Positions 1-7,178 of a stretch of 18,531 nt of DNA are shown in pieces (positions within the stretch are counted from its first letter, which is position 1; every line of letters begins with the position of its first letter). The position numbers and the translations under genes are program-made. Location of the stretch: the NCBI GenBank assembly GCA_964633825.1, contig CAZWHE010000073.1, positions 1 through 18,531 of the forward strand, read 5' to 3'. The stretch is from CAZWHE01 sp964633825. GTDB taxonomy: Bacteria > Planctomycetota > B15-G4 > CAYZWU01. Under the pieces are notes generated by a model. The model was given only the letters and a program-made list of their open reading frames with translations, ran no database searches and was not told the DNA's origin.

Positions 1-1161
1 AAAAGCATCTATTTCCCCAGGCCCTATTTATGGGCTCTGCTCATCATATTCGGGCTGCTGGTCCTGTCGAGCATGCAGATCTCCAGCAGGACCGCGCAGG
101 TCATTACCCTATACGCCGTGTTGAGAACCTGGCTCTTCTTTTTTCTCGCAATAAACTATATCAGGACGGACAAGGACTTGTTTCTTATGCTGCTTGCCCT
201 GGTCGTCTGTCTCTTTTATGAAACGTTTTTTGAGGCGATTCAGTTCTTCAAGGGCGGCACCCGGGGATGGTCTTTTATGGGCGGCCAGGGCGAACAGGGC
301 TACAAGACGGTTTACCAGGGAGAAACAGAGTTCGAGCGGGTCGGCGGAACACTGGGCGGGGCCAATGAGTTGGCCATGTTCCTCAATCTGGTCGTAATCC
401 TGTCGTACTCGGTGTTGCTCTCGAAGGTGAATATATGGTGGCTGAAATTGGTAACCCTTGCAGCGGTTTGCGGCGGCATAATCGGAATCGTGTTCACCTA
501 TTCCCGGGGCGGATGGATCGCCTGCGCCGTCCCGATCGTCGCGCTCACGCTCCTGCTGCTTCAGCACTACATGAAAAGCATCATCCGAGCTCTGGCTGTC
601 TTAACTTTCGGGATCGCTTTCGCAGCGGCCGTCGGTCTGGCCGTACCGAACATCCGCGAAAGGCTGTTTGCCGAAGACCGTGGATCGATAGAGAGAAGGG
701 GCGAAATGGTCCAGATGGCCTCGAAGATGATCAAGGACAAACCGATGAGAGGAGTCGGGTATTGCGAATATCTCCGCCACAAACCGCTGTACGATGATTC
801 CGTTACAGGCTTTCAGGCGGAGAAGGTTCAGGCCTGCCACAGCTTTCTGTTTCTTATAGCGGCCGAAAACGGCATCCCGATGGTCATTGCCTATCTGGTC
901 TTCTTCTTTATGGTGATCGCTCACATATTTAAATTTTTGAAGCGGAAAATCATGGATGCCGAACCGTTCCTGGCCTTTTTCGGGATCGGTCTGGTTTTCA
1001 GTCTGCTCGCCCAGTTCATGCAGGCGAATGTTATCGTATACAGGCCCTTTTTATCGAGCCTTCAGTGGCTGTTCATGGGGGCTGTTCTCGCCGTGAGCAA
1101 GATGATCGACAAGCGCATGGCTCGTTTGGAATTGGAAACCAAAAAAAGGGCGGCGGAATGA
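1..1161 (+). CDS. O-antigen ligase/polymerase family membrane protein, 5' end cut by window
   Basis: Integral membrane protein of the Wzy/WaaL (O-antigen ligase, PF04932-type) superfamily, which polymerises or ligates lipid-linked oligosaccharides on the periplasmic side. The frame is open from base 1, so 386 residues are visible. Alignment with the next gene suggests about 120 N-terminal residues lie outside the window. Family hallmarks are a GGTLGGANE motif before a membrane segment, FTYSRGGW, and a periplasmic-loop motif CHSFLFL followed by AAENGIP, the equivalent of the usual HNSxL...ENGxPG with its conserved His. Several hydrophobic segments surround these. The gene ends 57 bp before a close paralogue and probably shares its transcript. 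Whether it is a polymerase or a ligase cannot be told from sequence. Confidence 0.88.
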   Translation, partial: KSIYFPRPYLWALLIIFGLLVLSSMQISSRTAQVITLYAVLRTWLFFFLAINYIRTDKDLFLMLLALVVCLFYETFFEAIQFFKGGTRGWSFMGGQGEQGYKTVYQGETEFERVGGTLGGANELAMFLNLVVILSYSVLLSKVNIWWLKLVTLAAVCGGIIGIVFTYSRGGWIACAVPIVALTLLLLQHYMKSIIRALAVLTFGIAFAAAVGLAVPNIRERLFAEDRGSIERRGEMVQMASKMIKDKPMRGVGYCEYLRHKPLYDDSVTGFQAEKVQACHSFLFLIAAENGIPMVIAYLVFFFMVIAHIFKFLKRKIMDAEPFLAFFGIGLVFSLLAQFMQANVIVYRPFLSSLQWLFMGAVLAVSKMIDKRMARLELETKKRAAE

Positions 1162-1218
1162 CCGTTTTGCAACCGTCCCCGCAGCGATGAGATCGAACGG
1201 TATATAGAGGAGCCAAGA

Positions 1219-2745
1219 GTGGCTTTCGATTCCTGGAAAGACAGGGGAAACCGGAGATTAGGCGTCGGCAAATGGATTCTTGTCATTCTGCTGATTCTGG
1301 CCGTTGTCATCAGTTACTGTGCCAGTGCCAGCTATGATGACACGTTGTTTATCCTTATCCTCTTCGGCTGGATCGGCGTCTTCACGCTTCTGATTCTTCG
1401 GAAAGTCATCGATCTGGTTTGGGTTTCCCTGATCCTGGTGATTCCCCTGGGGATCCATAATTTCCTGATCGTACAACAACCCAATTACATACGGCTTATC
1501 CATGGGTTTGTCATCACAGCCGAGGACATTCCTCTTGTCATTCTGCTGGCGTATATCCTGTTCGAAGCCCTTGTGAAGAGAGAGCGGCGTCTCCATTTCC
1601 CGCTCCATGTTTTATTGCCCATGCTTGTGCTTTTCGCCCTGCTCGTTCTTTCGAGCTTAAAGGTTCCAAGCAAATTTCTGGCTTTCTGTTCCCTCTATGG
1701 CGTGGTGCGGGTTTGGCTCTTCTTTTTTGTGGTCAACAACTTCATCAAAACGAGGAAAGATATCGTTCTGTTCGTACTCGCCCTCTTCTGCTGTCTCTTC
1801 TACGAAACGGTGTTTGAAGCGATCCAGTTCGTCAAAGGCGCCGCCCTGAATATCCCATTTTTGAGGGGAGCGGAAACGACGATATACAAAACCGTCATTC
1901 AGGGAGAAACGAAGTTCGAACGGGTCGGCGGGACATTGGGCGGGGCCAATGAGCTCGCCATGTTTCTCAACATGATCGTGCTCCTGGCTTTCTCCGTCTT
2001 CATGTCGCGAACGAAAATGCTGTGGCTGAGATTGATCGCCCTTGCCGCGGTGATCGTCGGGGTTCTCGGCGTCGTGTTTACATACTCCAGGGGGGGGTGG
2101 ATTTCGTTGGCGCTTCCCGCAATCCTCCTCGCGCTGCTTCTCCTCCGGTATCACCTGAAGAGCTTTCTCAAGGCTTCCGTCGTTATGACTTTTCTGCTCG
2201 TTATTGCGGCTTCGGCCGCCCTCTCAATTCCCAATATCCGTGAAAGGTTGTTCGCCGAAGACCGCGGGTCGATCGAGAGAAGGGGGGAGATGATCGGTGT
2301 CGCCTACAGGATGATCGAAAAACACCCTTTGAGAGGGGTCGGGTTGGGTGAATACCTCCATTACGAACAGTCCTATGACAGATCGGTCAAGGGTTTTCAA
2401 AAGACGGACAAGATTCAGAGCTGCCACAGCTTTCTCTTTTTGATGGCGGCCGAAAACGGCATCCCCACGGTGGTTGTCTATCTTGTTCTCTTCTTTTCGG
2501 TCTGCGTGTACGTGCTGAAGTTTCTCAGAAGGAAAGTCATGGATGCCGAGCCCTTGCTGGCTTTTATCGGAATCGGATTGGTTTTCGGCCTGCTCGCTCA
2601 GTTCCTGCAGGCCAATGTGATCATTTACAAACCTTTTCTAGCCAATTTCCAGTGGCTGTTCATGGGAGCCGTTATCGCCGTGAACAGGATGATCGATATG
2701 CGAATGTCCCGGCCGGAGGAAGAGGATTTATTTATCGTTGTATGA
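1219..2745 (+). CDS. O-antigen ligase/polymerase family membrane protein, paralogue of the preceding gene
   Basis: A complete 508-residue polytopic membrane protein of the O-antigen ligase (Wzy_C, PF04932-type) superfamily, expected to join undecaprenyl-linked repeat units or transfer glycan in the periplasm. The GTG start at 1219 is supported by GAGGAG six bases upstream. Motifs: GGTLGGANE around residues 238-245, FTYSRGGW near 288-294, the loop motif CHSFLFL near 402-408 and AENGIP at 411-416. The conserved loop His is H403. From about residue 123 onward it aligns colinearly with the upstream gene, including a long identical block around residues 338-358, so the pair arose by tandem duplication. 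Its context with Wza-like, Wzx-like and glycosyltransferase genes supports a role in capsule, exopolysaccharide or O-antigen assembly. Confidence 0.9.
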   Translation: MAFDSWKDRGNRRLGVGKWILVILLILAVVISYCASASYDDTLFILILFGWIGVFTLLILRKVIDLVWVSLILVIPLGIHNFLIVQQPNYIRLIHGFVITAEDIPLVILLAYILFEALVKRERRLHFPLHVLLPMLVLFALLVLSSLKVPSKFLAFCSLYGVVRVWLFFFVVNNFIKTRKDIVLFVLALFCCLFYETVFEAIQFVKGAALNIPFLRGAETTIYKTVIQGETKFERVGGTLGGANELAMFLNMIVLLAFSVFMSRTKMLWLRLIALAAVIVGVLGVVFTYSRGGWISLALPAILLALLLLRYHLKSFLKASVVMTFLLVIAASAALSIPNIRERLFAEDRGSIERRGEMIGVAYRMIEKHPLRGVGLGEYLHYEQSYDRSVKGFQKTDKIQSCHSFLFLMAAENGIPTVVVYLVLFFSVCVYVLKFLRRKVMDAEPLLAFIGIGLVFGLLAQFLQANVIIYKPFLANFQWLFMGAVIAVNRMIDMRMSRPEEEDLFIVV

Positions 2746-2791
2746 AAGAAATAAGGCGAGACAGCCGAATATGGAAGTGTATTATTAAACC

Positions 2792-2862
2792 GTCCGGATG
2801 AAAAAACGGGGATTCTTCACCGGGTCCGGGAAGAATCGAATACCCGCTCGCCGGACTTTTTT
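2792..2862 (+). terminator. Candidate branched hairpin followed by six T
   Basis: An outer stem GTCCGG (2792-2797) pairs with CCGGAC (2851-2856) and is followed directly by TTTTTT (2857-2862). Inside it is a second perfect stem, GATTCTTC (2811-2818) with GAAGAATC (2830-2837). It lies 46 bp after the stop of the second ligase gene and 49 bp before the export lipoprotein gene. It could end transcription of the ligase pair or act as an attenuator. The long distance between the outer arms makes it weaker than a classic intrinsic terminator. Confidence 0.4.
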
Positions 2863-2900
2863 GAAAGGCTTGCCGTAAAGCCTGACCCCTATTTTCCAAG
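2863..2900 (-). repeat. Possible solitary REP-like element (hairpin plus GGGGTCAGG)
   Basis: Read on the minus strand, the motif AATAGGGGTCAGGC runs into a perfect 6-bp hairpin, AGGCTT/AAGCCT (arms 2866-2871 and 2878-2883, loop of 6). From memory, sequences of this GGGGTCAGG-plus-hairpin kind recur in many bacterial genomes beside REP-associated tyrosine transposases (RAYT). Only one copy is visible and no transposase lies in the window, so this identification rests on resemblance. It ends at the ribosome binding site of the next gene. Confidence 0.3.
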
Positions 2901-2910
2901 GAGGATTGAA

Positions 2911-3966
2911 GTGAGACTGAAAAATCTTGGAAAGAATATATTCTGGATTCTTCCATTCGTTCTTTGGGGATGTTTGATGCCGAACCCCGAGTTTTCAGGG
3001 CGGGTCGTCTACGACGGGGAGAATGATCTGCTTCCCGAGGACAGGGCATTGGAGACCGAGGGGCTCTACGAGTACGAGATCGGCCCCGGGGATTTACTGA
3101 GAATACACTTCAGTTACATGACGACGGGAATGACCTCCGGGCCGTATACAATCAAGATCGGGGATGTCCTGCGTGTAGATTTCTATGAGCACCCGGACCT
3201 GAACCGCAGCGTAGAGGTGCGCCGCGACGGCTTTATATCCGTCCCCGTAGCCGGGAAGATCGAGGTCGTAGACGATGCGGGCGCGGGCTTGACTCTGGAG
3301 GAGCTCGAGGGCATTCTCGTTGAAGGATACGGGAAAGAATTCCTCGACCCGAATGTGACCGTCACCCTGGTGAGCATGGACAAGGCGCTCCGGGAGTTCA
3401 AAGAGGCTTTCGGAGAGTTTTCGGCCAGGAACCTGAACTGTCTCGTCAACCCCGACGGCCGTGTTCACTTCCCGCGCATCAAATCTCTCCTGGCGGTCGG
3501 CCGGACTCTCGATGACCTGAACGAAGAAGTCACGATGAGATACAAGAGAATTTATCCCGAGATCGAGACCTGCGTTTCCCTCGAGTCGATGCAGAGCAAT
3601 CTCGTTTACATCGTCGGTTCGGTTGACAAACCGGGCTTCCACAATATGCGCGGCCCCACAACCGTGATGCAGGCGATCGCCTTGTCCGGAGGATTCAGAC
3701 CCGAGGCGGAGAGGTCGACGGTCGTGATCATTTCCCGTGACAAGGAGCGCCATCCCGTGGGTCAGATCCTGAACCTGGACGAGGTTCTGGAATTTGGAAA
3801 CATCGGCAGGGACATGATCCTGAGACAGTATGATATCGTCTATGTTCCGCAGACGAAAATTTCCCAAGTCGGAAAATTCATCGACGACTACTTTTCCAAC
3901 CTCTTGCCGATTCACACCGCTTTTGCAATGAATTACCGTCTCGGCGGGAAAAGCGTGAGAGATTAA
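2911..3966 (+). CDS. Polysaccharide export outer-membrane lipoprotein (Wza-like)
   Basis: Predicted channel-forming outer-membrane lipoprotein that exports the finished polysaccharide. The GTG start at 2911 has a strong AAGGAGG seven bases upstream. Residues 9-20 are hydrophobic and end in LWGC, a lipobox with Cys21; Leu at +2 suggests outer-membrane sorting. A Poly_export domain spans roughly residues 79-155 (IGDVLRVDFYEHPDL, DGFISVPVAGKI, DPNVTVTL). SLBB-like regions follow, around 175-225 (NPDGRVHFPRI) and 230-312 (GSVDKPGFHNMRGP, AIALSGGF, YDIVYVPQ). The C-terminal segment, including FIDDYF near 323-328, ends in the short NYRLGG tail usual for the family. At 351 residues the length is typical. 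The Poly_export opening motif occurs twice (54-67 and 79-91). Its stop codon overlaps that of the convergent gene. Confidence 0.9.
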   Translation: MRLKNLGKNIFWILPFVLWGCLMPNPEFSGRVVYDGENDLLPEDRALETEGLYEYEIGPGDLLRIHFSYMTTGMTSGPYTIKIGDVLRVDFYEHPDLNRSVEVRRDGFISVPVAGKIEVVDDAGAGLTLEELEGILVEGYGKEFLDPNVTVTLVSMDKALREFKEAFGEFSARNLNCLVNPDGRVHFPRIKSLLAVGRTLDDLNEEVTMRYKRIYPEIETCVSLESMQSNLVYIVGSVDKPGFHNMRGPTTVMQAIALSGGFRPEAERSTVVIISRDKERHPVGQILNLDEVLEFGNIGRDMILRQYDIVYVPQTKISQVGKFIDDYFSNLLPIHTAFAMNYRLGGKSVRD

Positions 3967-5555
3967 AGATAACCGAGGTTTCTGAGCTGGTCGGCGATCT
4001 CTTTGGAGGCTTCTTTGTCGAAGCCTTCTTCGTCCTTCCTTGTTTTTTCTTCGCGCCAGACCGTTGAGGCGGGGGGATGTTCGTCCAAATAGCCGGGCTC
4101 GAAAGCGTCCCGGACGATCGAACCGTCCAAGTGCTCGGGGATGGGAACCCCCAGCGAGTAGAGCAGGGTCGGCGTGACATCGGCGATATCGGGGCTTTGG
4201 GGGAGCTCGCCGTTCTTGATGCCGGGCCCGCTCAGAATCAGAATCCCTTCGCGCCTGTGCTCTCCCGGGCGAAAGTACGGCCGCTCCCTGAAAGCGGGCC
4301 GCAGGTTGCAGCCGAAGTGGACCGTGTATTCCGGCTTGAGAGCGACGATCAGGTCGGGGGCTTCTGCGAGGCGGGGGCCTTTGTAGATTTCCTCCCGCCG
4401 GCGGACGCTCTCGACCACGGCTTCGCCCGTGCCGGGCCGCTTCAGGTGTTCGACGAAATCGATGACTTCATCCCTGACCTTTTCGTATTCATCGCCCGGC
4501 TCGACGCACCCGGAGAGTTTTTCTCCCGCCGTGTTCACGGCGATTCCGAAGATGTTGTTGTAGATCGGCACGGGAAAGACGCGGGAGCGCTTGAAGTCGA
4601 TGATGCGGTGAACGGCGTCGGGCGGCACGGGGTCGCGAATGAGCCGGGCCATTCTCATCATGATGCGGGCGGCATAGTAGGGCGTGGCGAAAGTCCTGAG
4701 CTTGAAGTGGCCCGATCCCCTGAGCACGTCGAGGACATTGATGCTGCACGTGGGCGACGGGCCGAAACCGTGGTCGGACATAACGGCCACGGTGGTTTCC
4801 GCATCGACGTGGTTCAGGAGCCTGCCGAAATCGGAGTCCAGCTTCTCGAGGTACCTGATCAAAGGATTGTTCATGTCCCGGTCCGACTCGGGCCAGAAAA
4901 AGTGGGCGAGCCGGTCGTTGCCCACGAAGACGGCCATGAAAAAGTCCCAGGCCTTGTCGCGGAGAAGCATTTCGCAAGCCGCCGTTCTCTTCTCCTGGAG
5001 CGCGAGAACGCTGTCGAGATATTTCTCGGGTCCCTCGGTTTTCAGGAAGCTCTCCAGGTTCCACTCTTCGTTTTCGATGAGCTTGGGAAGATCGATTCTG
5101 TAATCCCCGAGCTCGCCGGCCAGGTCCTTCGGATGGGTGAAGACTTTGGGCTTGACCGGGGCCGGGAAGCCGGAGACGACGCACCCGTCGACCGGGAAGG
5201 GCGGATAGGTGAGGGGAAGATTGACAAGAATGGTTTTTTTCCCCGCCTTGTTCATGATCTTCCAGAAAGGAACGCCGTCGATCTGTGCGGAAGAGACGAA
5301 GTTGCCTTTCGGGTTGAGGCTGTATTTGGACAGCTCCCAGGGGAAGAAGTAATAGATCCCGTGGCGCCCGCAGTTCGTGCCCGTCATCAGTGTGGCCCAA
5401 GCGGCGGGGGTGACCGGCGGAATCGTTGAAAGGAGCGGGGCGCGCGCGCCTTCGCTGCAGAGTTTCCACAGATTGGGCAGGGCCCCCTTCTTCATCAGAG
5501 GGAGAAGGAGATCGAAACTGCCTCCGTCGATACCCAGAACCATGACTCTTTTCAT
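3963..5555 (-). CDS. Alkaline-phosphatase-superfamily phosphodiesterase/phosphatase-like protein
   Basis: A 530-residue protein of the type I phosphodiesterase/nucleotide pyrophosphatase branch of the alkaline phosphatase superfamily. The expected two-metal site is present: Asp10 in GIDGG, nucleophile Thr49 in PPVTPAAW, Asp214 and His218 in NDRLAHFFW, Asp261-His262 in SDHGFG, and His433 in GEHRREG. The C-terminus ends in QLRNLGYL, a tail common in this group. No signal peptide or membrane segment is seen, so it is predicted to be cytosolic. The ATG at 5555 overlaps the flippase stop as ATGA and has AAGGA seven bases upstream, implying translational coupling. Its substrate is unknown; a phosphodiester on a glycan or lipid-linked intermediate is an inference from position. 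The same frame stays open far upstream inside the flippase gene, but that part is an artefact. Confidence 0.88.
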   Translation of the reverse strand: MKRVMVLGIDGGSFDLLLPLMKKGALPNLWKLCSEGARAPLLSTIPPVTPAAWATLMTGTNCGRHGIYYFFPWELSKYSLNPKGNFVSSAQIDGVPFWKIMNKAGKKTILVNLPLTYPPFPVDGCVVSGFPAPVKPKVFTHPKDLAGELGDYRIDLPKLIENEEWNLESFLKTEGPEKYLDSVLALQEKRTAACEMLLRDKAWDFFMAVFVGNDRLAHFFWPESDRDMNNPLIRYLEKLDSDFGRLLNHVDAETTVAVMSDHGFGPSPTCSINVLDVLRGSGHFKLRTFATPYYAARIMMRMARLIRDPVPPDAVHRIIDFKRSRVFPVPIYNNIFGIAVNTAGEKLSGCVEPGDEYEKVRDEVIDFVEHLKRPGTGEAVVESVRRREEIYKGPRLAEAPDLIVALKPEYTVHFGCNLRPAFRERPYFRPGEHRREGILILSGPGIKNGELPQSPDIADVTPTLLYSLGVPIPEHLDGSIVRDAFEPGYLDEHPPASTVWREEKTRKDEEGFDKEASKEIADQLRNLGYL

Positions 5556-7156
5556 GGCGATTTCCTTGAGGTTTCCCGGCCCGAAGAGTCGGGGCGTTGG
5601 CCCGATTTCCTGCCGATAAGGCTTTTGTACAGCTTGATCTCTTCTTTGGAGATTCCGAGGAGGAGAAGGGCGCCCACATAAACGGCGAAGAAAACGGGGG
5701 TTCCCAGCACAACGCTCAGCCAGGGCGAATCGGGCGTCAAGAGCTTGATCGCTTCGTAGGCGGCTCCCATGGCCATGGCGCCCGAGAGGAGCACCTTGAA
5801 GTAGTTGAGCGAGAAGTGATGCATCCTGTGGAACCAGAACACCGCCCCTACGCGAAGGACGGTCAGCACAACAATCGAAATCACGCGTGTGATCCCGGCT
5901 CCAAGGAGGCCGTACTTTGAGATGAAGAAGTAAGCGGCCACAACATTGATTATGCCGACGATGACCGAGTTGAAGAGAATCGCCCTGCTGTGCCCGGTCA
6001 TGGCGAGCATGACGCCGGCCGATCCCGCCGATGCGTCGATGATGAATGAAGCGATGCTGAGTATGGCGAAATAATGGCCGGCCGTGAAGTCGCTGCCGAA
6101 GATCGACGTGATCTGGTCCACGAAAAGAATGGCCGGCAGGGCGGCGGCCAGGGTGATGGCCAGTATGGAGCGCGTCACCATGGCGTAGAGCTCGCTGAGC
6201 CGTTCCGTTTTGTTCAGTGTCTGCAGCTCGGAGATGATGGGGGAGAAGATCGACGTGAACGACATGGCGGGGAGGCCGAGCAGGGAGGTGAATCTCTTGA
6301 CGGCCCCCATGATGCCCACTTCCACGTTGGTGCAGAATTGAAAGAGGAAGATCGTTCCGATGGGGTTGTCGATCAGGTTCAGCATCGATGCGCCCGCCAG
6401 AGGGGCCGAGTACTTGACGAGCGGTTTCGTGAAGGGCGTCGGTTTCTCTTTGGGGCGCAGGAAATTGACGTGCTTTTTCAGGAAATAGAAAGCGCAGACC
6501 ACGGCGACGGCGCTGGTCACGAGATAGGCGGCGAGCACTCCGTTCAGGCTGAATCCGAGCCAGAGCAGGCCGGCCGTCACGATCAGGCGGACAACGGGCA
6601 TGATGACCTGTCTGATGTAGACGCTGTACTGAACCAGTTTCATTCCGCGCAGGGCTCCCAGGAATGTCTCGGCGAGGGAATCCATGGGAAGGCAGATCGC
6701 CAGAACGATCATGACCGTTATCTGGATCTTGCCGAACCTCACCCAATCGGGGAGATTCTGGCACGTCACGATGATCAGGGCCGCGCAGACGAGACTGACG
6801 AGAAAGACCACTCCGCTTCCCCCGCGGATGGCGCCCAGAACGCGGCCCCGGTCTTTGAGGGTCTCGAATCGGGCGACGAACCGGGTCAGCCCCCTGTCGA
6901 TTCCGAACATGGAGAAGATGCTGAGGAAGCGGATCATTGTGATCCCGTAAAAGAAGTTCCCGAAATTACCGGCCCCGATGATGTTCGTGATGAGAACGGC
7001 GTTGCAGAACCTGACGGCCTGAAAGAAGATCTGCCCCAGCCACTGGACGCGGACGCCCCATCCGATCGTCTCGACGTTTCCCCTCTTGAGAGCCTTTGGG
7101 ATTTTCGGCCCGGCATCGGCAGGCGGCGGGTTGTCGGGGGCAGTGTCCTGTGTCAA
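5552..7156 (-). CDS. Oligosaccharide flippase (Wzx-like, MOP superfamily)
   Basis: A 534-residue polytopic membrane protein with many hydrophobic segments (about 12-14), matching polysaccharide biosynthesis flippases that move undecaprenyl-linked oligosaccharides across the inner membrane. The N-terminal region WGVRVQWLGQIFFQ followed by IIGAGNFGNFFYG is the characteristic first-helix and G-A-x-x-F-G signature. Later repeats of GA(S)ML and an FxxQFCTNVEVGIMGAVKRF-type helix 7 region fit the fold. The start taken is TTG at 7156 with GGAAAGGA upstream; the first 30 residues are polar and Pro-rich, so a later start cannot be excluded. It lies 22 bp after the GT4 gene and overlaps the phosphatase-like gene by 4 bp, in the middle of the minus-strand glycan operon. 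Confidence 0.88.
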   Translation of the reverse strand: MTQDTAPDNPPPADAGPKIPKALKRGNVETIGWGVRVQWLGQIFFQAVRFCNAVLITNIIGAGNFGNFFYGITMIRFLSIFSMFGIDRGLTRFVARFETLKDRGRVLGAIRGGSGVVFLVSLVCAALIIVTCQNLPDWVRFGKIQITVMIVLAICLPMDSLAETFLGALRGMKLVQYSVYIRQVIMPVVRLIVTAGLLWLGFSLNGVLAAYLVTSAVAVVCAFYFLKKHVNFLRPKEKPTPFTKPLVKYSAPLAGASMLNLIDNPIGTIFLFQFCTNVEVGIMGAVKRFTSLLGLPAMSFTSIFSPIISELQTLNKTERLSELYAMVTRSILAITLAAALPAILFVDQITSIFGSDFTAGHYFAILSIASFIIDASAGSAGVMLAMTGHSRAILFNSVIVGIINVVAAYFFISKYGLLGAGITRVISIVVLTVLRVGAVFWFHRMHHFSLNYFKVLLSGAMAMGAAYEAIKLLTPDSPWLSVVLGTPVFFAVYVGALLLLGISKEEIKLYKSLIGRKSGQRPDSSGRETSRKSP

Positions 7157-7178
7157 GAGGCCGCGTCCTTTCCGGTAA

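Noticed and set aside
4077..5429. Long + strand open frame opposite the phosphatase-like gene
   Set aside because: Antisense shadow in GC-rich coding DNA; no family motif, and the minus-strand frame has a complete AP-superfamily active site.
5556..6764. Open frame extending the phosphatase-like gene far upstream (apparent 933-residue protein)
   Set aside because: The extension is Arg/His/Pro-rich shadow of the flippase gene in another frame; the true start MKRVMVLGIDGG at 5555 has a ribosome site and ATGA coupling.
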